Of a stretch of 64,000 bases of DNA, positions 48,018 through 57,277 are shown piece after piece (the stretch's first letter is position 1; each line of letters starts with the position of its first letter). The notes below the pieces were generated by a model. The model was not told the origin of the DNA. It did not search any database and was given only the letters and a program-made list of their open reading frames with translations. Made by a program: the position numbers and the translations under genes. The stretch is from Linanthus parryae. Its lineage: Eukaryota; Streptophyta; Magnoliopsida; Ericales; Polemoniaceae. The stretch lies in NCBI GenBank assembly GCA_023055425.1, contig JALGPY010000009.1, positions 35,915,775 to 35,979,774 on the forward strand, in the 5' to 3' direction.

Positions 48018-48070
48018 TTAAACTGTTCACAAATACTAAAACTTGTATATTTTCCTTTTGTAGAACTCTA

Positions 48071-49906
48071 ATGGCAAACAACTCATCAAACTCATCTCAC
48101 TCCCTACGCTCTGTCCTTGAGAAAGACAAGCTCTCCGTGACCAATTTTCGAGACTGGTATAGAAACTTGAGAATCGTTCTCAAGTAGGAAAAGAAACTGT
48201 ACGCTCTAGAGGAGAAAGTTCCTGATGGTCCGGAAAACAACACTCCTGCAGCTCTAAAGGGTTATCAGAAGCGTGTTGATGACGCTAATGATGCGGCCTG
48301 CCTTATGCTTTGCACCATGTCCTCTGAGCTTCAGAAGCAACATGAGAACATGAATGCAGTCGATATGATTGCACACTTGCAGCAGCTCTTCCTAGAGCAG
48401 GCTAGGGTTGAGAGGTATGAAGTTTCCAAGGAATTTTCAAATGTAATCTGTCAGGGGGAAACCCCGTGGGGGCGCACATGTTGCGTATATCGGCTACCTA
48501 GAGAGCCTTGGTCGTCTAGGGTTTCCGGTGGTTCAAGATTTGGCCACCGATCTCGTCTTGCAATTGTTGCCTGAGAGTTATGGACAGTTCATCATGAACT
48601 ATAACATGAATGAGATCGGGAAACCTCTGCCACATTTACTCAATATGTTGAGGAAAGCTTAACAAAGCATCAACAAGGGTAAGGATAAATCCATAATGAT
48701 GGTGTAGAAAGGAAATGGCAAAAGGTTTGCCTCTACCTCCAAGGGAAAAGGCAAGGCAGTTGCCAAATCCAAGGAATCTGCCTTTAAGAATGTTGGTGGC
48801 GTTGTCAAATGTGTGACTAAAGGTGAGTGTCACTACTGCAGTAAGCCTAGACAGTGGAGGAGGAACGGCCCAAAATATCAGGAGGATAAAAGGCTTGAAT
48901 AGTGATTCCACCACCACCAGATATTTTTGTTATATATGTCAACATTACTTTCTCTTCATCTTGGAAATTGTATACTGGATGTGGATCGCACATTTGTCAA
49001 AATGTGCAGGATCTAAAGAGAAGTAGAAGATTGGCTAAAGGAGAGATAGATCTACGTGTTGGGAATGGAGCAAAGGTTGCTGCATTGGTTGTAGGTGTCT
49101 ACGAGTTGTCTCTGCCTTGAGGATTAATTTTAGAATTAGATAAGAGCTATTTTGTGCCTGCTATGAGCAGAAACAATATTCCTATTTCTTGTTTGGACAA
49201 GGAAGGTTTTACTATTTCAATAAAGAATAATTGTTGTTCCATTTATTTTGATAGTATTCACTATTGTAGTGCCCAATTATTTAATGGATTATATATCCTT
49301 GATCTAAATAATCATGTCTATAACATAAATACCATGGGGATTAAAATAAATGATTTAAATCCTGCTTATCTATGGCATTGTCGTTTAGGCCATATAAACG
49401 AGAAACGTGTATCTAGACTCCATAGGGTTGGATTCCTAGACTCATTTGATTTTGAATCATATGAGACATGTGAGGCTTGTTTATTGAGAAAAATGACAAA
49501 GTCCCCTTTCAATAAGAAAGGTGAGAGGACTGGTGAGCAATTGGCGCTAGTATATACTGATGTATGTGGGCCATTTTCCACGCCTGCCAGGGGTGGTTAT
49601 GTCTACTTCATCACATTTACTGATGATTTTAGTAGATATGGATTTGTATACCTTATGAAGGCCAAATCTGAGTCCTTTGAAAAGTTCAAAGAATTTATGA
49701 ATGAAGTAGAGAGGCAGCTTGGCAAAAGTATTAAGGCTCTACGATCAGATCGTGGAGGAGAATACTTGACCCAAGAGTTTGGCGACTATTTTAAAGATTG
49801 TGGGATAATATCCTAACTCACTCCACCCGGAACGCCACAATGGAATGGCGTGTCCGAGAGGAGGAATCGAACTCTATTAGATATGGTTCGATCTATCACT
49901 ACTAGA
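48071..49906 (+). mobile_element. Copia-D: Angela-like gag-pol fragment (plus strand)
   Basis: Starting at ATG 48071 (MANNSSNSSHSLRSVLEKDK), it has gag with LSVTNFRDWYRNLRIVLK, stop codon at 48187, and a shift after SKEF near 48436. The degenerate knuckle is CHYCSKPRQWRRNGP (His and last Cys lost). A protease remnant follows (YTGCGSHICQN). GAG-pre-integrase (WHCRLGHINEKRVSRLHRVG) and integrase (TDVCGPFSTPARGGYVYFIT, then LRSDRGGEYLTQEF) follow. It ends at NRTLLDMVRS where CACTA-2 begins. RT and LTRs are absent. It is closely related to Copia-C. Confidence 0.87.
49154..49816 (+). pseudogene. Copia-D protease end to integrase core
   Basis: This is the longest open stretch of Copia-D (220 codons), covering the end of protease, GAG-pre-integrase and the integrase core up to DCGIIS and a TAA at 49814. 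Two core aspartates (TDVCG and LRSDRGGE) are present. The Glu of NGVSERRNRTL lies after the stop. Confidence 0.85.
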
Positions 49907-52074
49907 AATAGGGGTTTTTGTGGCGGGTAAATTCCGCCACAAATAGAACTAAACCCGCCACAAAAAGTATTTGTGGCGGTTTTTGTGGCGGTTCTTGCCC
50001 GCCTCATCAACTTCAGTCGTAAATGCGTTGCAGCGGAAAGAAACCGCCACAAATAATATTTTCGGCGGTTGTTGCAGCGGTTGATAGCCGCCACAATAAG
50101 AGCAATTTGGCGCCATTCTGATCTTTTTTAAGTCGGATTGAAACCGCCACAAAAACATTTCTCCGCCACAAAAGAACATTTTGGCTCTAAAATATGTGGC
50201 TGTTCTTTTGGTTATATGCCGCTCCAAAAATATATTTTTTTCGGCCACAAAAAATTGGCCCCGTTTTCAACACTTTTTGCTGCACAATTTTCGTGCCTCC
50301 ACGTGGCAAAACAAGCATGCACGCATAATTTTTTTTTCGCATAATCAACAACTAATTCTAAACTATACTATTGAAGTTTCCAAATGTAAATGTCAAACAC
50401 TAAATTGAGGCATCATATAAATTCATAAAACTATCACAAGTACATAACCAAAAGGAACTGATTGTCGACATAAAATATAACTAAAGCTCACTTCTTTTTT
50501 GGGAAGTTTTTTACTGTATCAAAAAATTAAATGACTTAGAAAAATTCGTGCTCTAACTTCACTGATCCTCTACGCATCAAGCATCTTCTGGACTGAATTC
50601 CACATACTGACAACCCTCTTGCTTTTCTCCCGCTTCGTCTGAAAATATTAAAAATAGACTCAAGATTGGAGTTCCTATCATATAAGAACTAACAATAAAA
50701 TCATAAACATGATAAAGTAACTATCCATCTTGTACCTGAGAGGTTCTGAAGCTACACCATCACCGTGTTTTGTTGACATCCTCAGAGAGCGAGCGAGAGA
50801 CTGAAATGCAGATGAGGGGGGAAAAAGCACATATTGTCAGTAATAAGATATACTGATTACAATACTTTAAATTCGACATACCTCCAAAATTAGAACTGTC
50901 AAAACAGGTTAATCTTTAAACAGAGGGAATGATAATAAGAGACCTTTAGGCTACTAACACCAATATGTTTACCTAACCTAGTGACTTAACACATATCAGA
51001 TCCTGGGTAATTGAAGTGCGTTTCAGACTAATCTATTTTCAGACTAACACAGTTCTGAAATTATATACTTTTGAAATCTTGACATGATAAACAGTATGCA
51101 AAGGTGGTGTCTCAGGTTCCAAAAAATACTGAAATGCAGTTCCAGTGAAGATAAGAGACACCTTATAATAAATTAGTGCATGCAATGAAAGCATGTGCAG
51201 CAAAAGGACAGGCCAAGGACATGCCCAGTAACGGTGACATTTATTTCAAACCCACCCCAACACCCCACCAGTAACGACCCAGTATCGGTTCTACCTTTGT
51301 TCTGCTACCTTTGTTCCAGAACAGTTAAACTTGAATGAATGGCAAGAAATGAATGATTAGAGTTTTTGTGGGTCATTATGATGCTAGCTTTGTTCCCCCT
51401 TCAGCTGTTGTTGCCATGGGAGGAATCAGATCCATATGCATGTAATACTTCAGTGGTGGTTGTGACATGGGGTTCTAATACTGGAAAACTAGAAGATTTA
51501 AGCCTCTACCTCTACCAGCAGAGGTGACATGTCTGAAATCCCTAATGGAGCTTAAAATTCTGGGTGATCGACTTGTGGGAAAAAATAAGTACATACTACA
51601 ATCTGCTACCGCAGCTGTGAATGTTTAGATCACACAAGTCAATTTTTAGTGGAAACAAGAAAAGAGGAACTATTATGTAATTATTTTTAACTTTTGGGAA
51701 TATTACCCCCAAAAAAGGCAAACATGATATTTGATCAACACAACAGTAAACTACCCACTTTGCCTCATGGAGAAAGCACTATTCGACAAAGATAACAATG
51801 TTTCCAACACTTATTCTCTGTTTCAACTTCTAATAACAAAAAATGGAACTCTTTTTGTTGCATTAACATTTTAGGATGGACAAACTTGCAAGATGCAGGG
51901 AGCACAAAGCAGATGAGAGTTAAGGGTATTTCTAACAAGTTGTTCAAACTGTAGGGCTCATTATAAAAAATATATATTCTCTACATATAGATAAGGAGGA
52001 CATCTGCAAGGGTAAAGCTATGTATGGTGTCCCTCTTAATCTGTTAAGATATATGGCTAGTCTGGGTGATCTAC
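49907..52074. mobile_element. CACTA-2: left end of a second CACTA element
   Basis: CACTACTAGAAA at 49907-49918 is a standard plant CACTA terminus. It is followed by inverted and direct copies of TTTGTGGCGG / CCGCCACAAA (49918-50180), different from the CACTA-1 motif. The element interrupts the Copia-D integrase. No right terminus is visible before the Athila LTR begins at 52075, so the element is either truncated or continues beyond the Athila array outside the window. No transposase domain is recognised between 50400 and 52074. Confidence 0.8.
50573..50800 (-). pseudogene. Possible two-exon gene remnant in CACTA-2
   Basis: On the minus strand a TGCATTTCAG acceptor precedes a 65-bp exon (50800-50736) that ends at a CAG/GTACAA donor. 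A 96-bp intron ends at ATATTTTCAG (50640), and the next exon continues to 50573 or lower. The exons read like protein (SLARSLRMSTKHGDGVASEP; then TKREKSKRVVSMWNSVQKML or another phase). I do not recognise the family. It might be part of an element-encoded protein or captured host exons. Confidence 0.3.
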
Positions 52075-54380
52075 TGATGCGCAATTTAGCGTGCTATTCG
52101 CAAGTATACGAATCAAGTAATATAGAGAGTATTTAGACTCGGATTATCGATCCCACAGGGACTTTGCAGGTTTTTCTAGTAATCAGTTTTAACAAACAGA
52201 GTGTAAAAAGGAGGAGTGATTTGAGAGTGTGTTTACTAACTACGTACTGAAAATAAACAAATAAAACGTAAATCTTTTTGTGAGAATTTTCTGAATAATC
52301 TTTAGGTTGTAAATCTAGGGTTTAAGATACTAGGTCCCGGGATCCCCTAGGGTTCTTCAGATTTTCGTTCTTTGTTTGACATGAAAACACACAGCAGTCT
52401 CGTTATCCGTGCCACGTACCAATTGTGTAGTATCTTTTCTTTTCCTGCACGTAATCACAATCCTGCAGACTGTCGGATTCCTGTTAAGCTGCCTAAGTCT
52501 GCAGTCTCGTTCTAAGGCTGCTAGGGTTTCTAACCTGTCCTGATGGCCCGGGTCAGATTCTCTAACAGTTGGTCTCAACGATTTCAGGCTAGTCCTAACT
52601 CCCCTTCGCTAGTCGGCCCATCGGGGTAAGGTGCTAAATTCTGTCTTCTCGTCCTAACCCTAACCGGACGTTTTCACCTACCGGCTCGGGTCTGTAGCAA
52701 TTCTGGTTAGCTACTCCGATCATGCATGAACAGTAAAATTCAAAGACAGAATAACGAATAAAGCTGCTGATATTAAGATAGTACGATCATGAATTCATAG
52801 TCAAAACGTAGAACTAATCTCTGAAAACGAAACCCTAGGTTCACCGAGAACCTAGGTAAAAGTTTAGCTACTGAAATTCATAACGTAAACTAACACAGTT
52901 TTTGAATAAAAGAGAAGAAAAGCAAACGGGTCTTCGAATCTGGAATTGCGCTTTCGTGCTCTCCCGGGATGCTCAGACTCCTCCGGTTGTGCTGTCTTGT
53001 TGTGTGCTCCCGGGATGCTCAGACTCCTCCGGTTGTGCTGAGAATTGTGTTATATCTTGTGATGAGCACTGGACAAGTCTTTATATAGTGCTGGAGACGT
53101 TTCTGGAAACTGCCGAAATTACGAAACTGCCACTGGGCCGAAACCGCCTCGGGAAACGGGCCGTCTGCCACCGCCTCGGGAAACGGGCCAACTGCGCAAG
53201 ATAGCTGCGTAGCTACCTGCGTAGTTGGCTGCGTAGGTAGCTACGTAGCTACCTGCGTAGTTAGCAGCGTAGCTAACTGCGTAGTTGCTGCGGAGCTAGC
53301 TGCGTAGCTAGCTGCGTAGCTAACTGCGTAGTTGCTGCGTAGCTACCTGCGGAGCTAGCTGCGTAGCTAACTGCGTAGTTAGCTGCGTAGCCACCTTCGT
53401 AGTTAGCAGCTAGCTGCGTAGCTACCTGCGTAGTTAGCAGCGTAGCTAACTGCGTAGGTAGCTGCCTCCTCGGTTTGCGTCGGGATGACTGTTGATCTTC
53501 TCGGGATGACTGCTGATCTTCTCGGAGTGTGTTTTCCTACTTTCCCGTGTTCCCGTCTTGCGTTTTGACCCGAAACTTGTCAAAATTACCAAAATACCCC
53601 TGGGTCAAAACCGCTCCAAATTCTGTCCAATCCTGACTCTGGCCATAGGTAAACTGCTGACTGAATTTGGAAGACAAAATCTGAACTTGACTCCGGAAAC
53701 CCGGGCCCGGTGCCAAAATGACCAAAATACCCCAAGGCCAAAACTGTCCCGAAAATCGTCACGAACTTGAAATAGTTGCTCCTGACTCCGGACACCGGAA
53801 ACCGAGACTCCTTACTCGGGCGTGGCCTGACTGGGACCCACACTTGACGGGAGTCGGTTTTTCGGCCAGACTCCGTTTCAGCATTATAACCTGTTTTCGG
53901 AAAGCCCTTGACGTCTCCGTTCTTTTGCCCCTGGTTTCACTTCAAAATTCCATGTCAAGCTCAAGATATTGTCAACCGAGCGCATCCCGGTGATTCTCGG
54001 TTTTGGCGTTTTCAGCTTCCTCGGTCGGTTTTCTCTGCTCGTTTTTCCTCCAGTCTTTCCGTTTTCCATTCCGCTCTCCCTTGTACCAGTCTCGGTCAAA
54101 TCCTGCTCCGAGCGTTTTCTGCACGTTTCTCGAGGCGAACCCGGTTCTGTCTCGACACGCATCCCAATGCACTTTCCGAACCTGTTCCTGTAAAAACATG
54201 ACAAAACCCGCGATCATATCCAATAAAAGTACGAAACATGCAGAAATTCACGAAGAGCAAATAACCGTCTCGTTCCTAAAACCGAGGCTTTCCGAGGGTG
54301 AATTCTGGCTAAAACGCGGTTTTCCATCACACATACACATCTTTTCAGGCTATAAAATAACCCCTATTTGGGCGTTATCA
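52075..54380 (-). repeat. Athila LTR A (3' LTR on the minus strand)
   Basis: 2306 bp, plus-strand edges TGATGCGCAATTTAGCG and GGGCGTTATCA, that is TGATAACGCCC...GCGCATCA in element orientation. It contains a 12-bp-unit minisatellite at 53202-53465. Its left flank (ATCTAC) is CACTA-2 sequence. Confidence 0.93.
53202..53465. repeat. 12-bp minisatellite in LTR A (~22 units)
   Basis: The unit is close to TAGCTAVCTGCG, with some 11-bp variants (TAGTTGCTGCG) and GAGCTAGCTGCG variants. Because each unit is four codons, reading frames through it give false repeats such as ATQL or SYAA. The homologous tracts are shorter in LTR B and LTR C. Confidence 0.9.
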
Positions 54381-54395
54381 AATACCCCCACACTA
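54381..54395 (-). other. Polypurine tract of the Athila element
   Basis: On the minus strand TAGTGTGGGGGTATT ends exactly at the TGATAACGCCC start of the 3' LTR. The purine run GTGGGGG is the probable plus-strand primer. Confidence 0.75.
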
Positions 54396-55057
54396 AACTT
54401 TGCTTGTCCCGAGCAAACTCCAGCAATATACTACCAATGCATACTATCCCGAATCAATCCAGAGCGGTGTAACTGCACTTATTTTTTTTTAAAACAGTAT
54501 TAATATTATAAAAACAGTTTATATATATATATATATTTTTTTTGGTGAGACTGGGCAATCTCTTCAACTCAAACTGAACATCATCAAGTTCTCATATTCC
54601 CCTAAATTTCAGAAACTGCGGTGATCGGAAGAACTCGCGGCCAGCCTAGGTTAGGAACAAGCACGAACACCACTTACTTCCGCTTTTGCACGCAAACCGA
54701 GCGTATCCCTAACGCACACCTTCCGTGCTTTTACTCCGGGTGTAATGTAAATCTGCCGGCTTTGGGACGGTAGGATAAGTCATTTAGAAGCGATGTCCTA
54801 AACGTCACAGCACACTCACACATACCCCAATCTCACACTCCCTCACCAAGATGACAGAAACTGACCCAAATCACCTAAGATTCTAGACACTCAATTTCCC
54901 CAGTCCCGGTGTAACTGCCGTTCTCGCGGCCACAACTGTGAACGAATGTGAAACTGTGATAAAAATAGCCGGCCTGGCGTTTTGAAATAAAATCAATCAA
55001 GCACCCTGAATTTTCTGCCTTTGATACTTTTTTCTTTGTTTTTTTTGTTTCGTTTTC

Positions 55058-55110
<53 letters not shown>

Positions 55111-56624
55111 GGGGCTACACAATAAACAATATAAACCAGGCCAACTCTATGATAAACCAAAAAACGTGGGGTGGCTGAAAAATACTGAAATAATCTGTAA
55201 TGACCACCCCCACACTAATTCCGAACCATGTAGTCAATCTGTAAAATATTCGCGCTTTTCCAACCGATCCTCCTCACTTCAAGGATGTCTAAATAGCACA
55301 GCGCGTCCTCCAGTAACCCTGTCAACCCAAAGTCCCCCATGTTGTGCGCTAAATTTACGCACTACGGCTCTCCTCCTGTGCTCACGGTGTAATGTCGTGA
55401 GTCACCGCCACACCGAAGTGTGCTGCCGTCACTATCTCACCCTTACACACCCTCAAATATAAAAATAAAGCTCATCCACTATCAAATATGACAATTCTGC
55501 TCTACCCCAGAAAATCCCCCTCAACTAAACTCCCTCGTGCCATGACGCGTAGGAAAGGTAAAAATACTAACAATGATGCGAGTATCAAAAAACGGCTTCC
55601 TAGGTCAAACGGTTACCAAGAAAATGATTAATGGATCAACGGGGCTCACTAGTGGACCTAAGGCGCGAGACAGGACGTGAGGTCCCCTATGGCCTATCAC
55701 TCCACCAAATGATGTGGTGACCGTGATGGCGGGTTGACGACTACCTGGTGACGGTGGTCTGGCAGCTAGTCGGATACATTGCTCGGGAGACAGCTACTTA
55801 AGTTTTCTGAAGTGTATTGGCTCTATTAAATCCTCTAGACAGATTCTCGCAGCTCTTCCTCACCTAAGTTCGTCCACTTCGGGAAATTTTCTATCATTAA
55901 GCTCTCTCCAGTTTTAAGCTAAATCCTTCACCCAGTCTCAAAATTTTCAATTTTTTTCTTTTAATAATTTTTTTATTTTATTTTTTTAATAAAACGTAAT
56001 GCAGTTACAACGCCACCACCCCCACACTGGATGGTGCCATGCCCTCATGGTACTAATCATTAGGCATACAATCTGGATTGGATGAGCTGGCTTGCCTCAT
56101 CGAATGGGAACAACTGGTAGCATATGCAGAAAAATAAAGCGAGAGACAGAAATTGAACCTGTGCACCCGGAGTCAGTTCTTACAGGTGCGGAATTTCTCG
56201 CAGATTCCGGTGGAGCAGGACCGTTGACCGGTCGCTAGAAAATTTCTCGACGGAAGCTGTCAACATTTCGGGCTCTATGTGCGCTCTTCAAACGTGCAAT
56301 CCCCGAGCACCATTGTGTTTGACAATGTGCTCCCATATGGTCGAGTATACTTCCGTACACCGGGGTTGATTGCTCGGTTCTGCAGAAAAACTGTTCCTGA
56401 AAAATCCCCAACTCGTACGAGTCCCTGTGACGGTCGAGTGTGCCAGAACACACCGGGGTCGATTCTTCAAGATTTTGAAAATCTGCCTTTCCTTCTACGA
56501 AATTTTCGGAATTCGCTTCAAACTCCACGGATCTGTGTATGGAGGTAGAGAGAGAAAAATGGGGCAAAAACGTGCTGCTGTCCAAAAAAAATATATATAT
56601 TTTTTTCTTCTTCTGCCTGCGTAC

Positions 56625-56658
56625 TGCGTATATACGCAAACAGGGAGCAATTTGAAAA

Positions 56659-56714
<56 letters not shown>

Positions 56715-56879
56715 AAAAAATTCCATATTTTCACTGCTGGCTACGTATATACGCCCTGCGTATATACGCAGTCAGCAACAAAAATAAATTTTTTTTTCAT
56801 TTTTTTTTTTCAAAATCCTGAAAATTTCGCTGCTGACTGCATATATACGCAGGTCTGCGTATATACGCAAGCAGCAGGT

Positions 56880-56969
<90 letters not shown>

Positions 56970-57027
56970 TATATATATTTTTTTTTTCAAAATTCTGAAA
57001 TTTTACTGCAGCCTGCGTATATACGCA
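56625..57027. repeat. Reiterated palindrome TGCGTATATACGCA
   Basis: Perfect copies lie at 56625-56638, 56757-56770, 56857-56870 and 57014-57027 (the last extends to CCTGCGTATATACGCAGG). Variants lie at 56743-56754 and 56839-56852. The copies alternate with T-tracts and one AT tract and are often flanked by GCTG or CAGC. Confidence 0.9.
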
Positions 57028-57277
57028 GGCAGCAGGTAATTTTTTTTTTCAAACATAATTTTTTTTTTCTCTCTACTCCTTTTTGTTCTCGTTTTCTGCT
57101 CTGCTGTATCTGCACATGCTCAATTCAAAGTCAATACCCACTCATCTTACCTCTCTTAAAATTCAAAACTGAAAATAAAACTTGAAATAATTTAAACTAA
57201 CTTACTACGTTGGGTTGCCTCCCAACCAGCGCTTGTAATTTACGGTCGACGGCCCGACCCAGTTACCTCATGTTTGC

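Larger units (their letters stand above)
54381..57277. other. Non-coding 3' part of the Athila internal region
   Basis: Almost 2.9 kb between the coding frame and the 3' LTR hold no recognisable gene, although some Athila elements carry an env-like frame here. Present are a T-tract (about 55059-55108), another at 56660-56713, an AT tract at 56882-56967, and five copies of the palindrome TGCGTATATACGCA or close variants between 56625 and 57027. The open frame through 56370-57185 on the plus strand is mostly homopolymer and AT repeat and is rejected as a gene. Confidence 0.7.

Noticed and set aside
53558..54503. Several overlapping open frames on both strands in LTR A
   Set aside because: They recur at the same place in LTR B with small changes, have no domain, and are explained by the high GC content of the LTR.
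56370..57185. Open frame of 271 codons on the plus strand
   Set aside because: Most of it is translated T-tract (poly-Phe) and AT repeat (Tyr-Ile). It lies antisense in the Athila non-coding region and has no domain.
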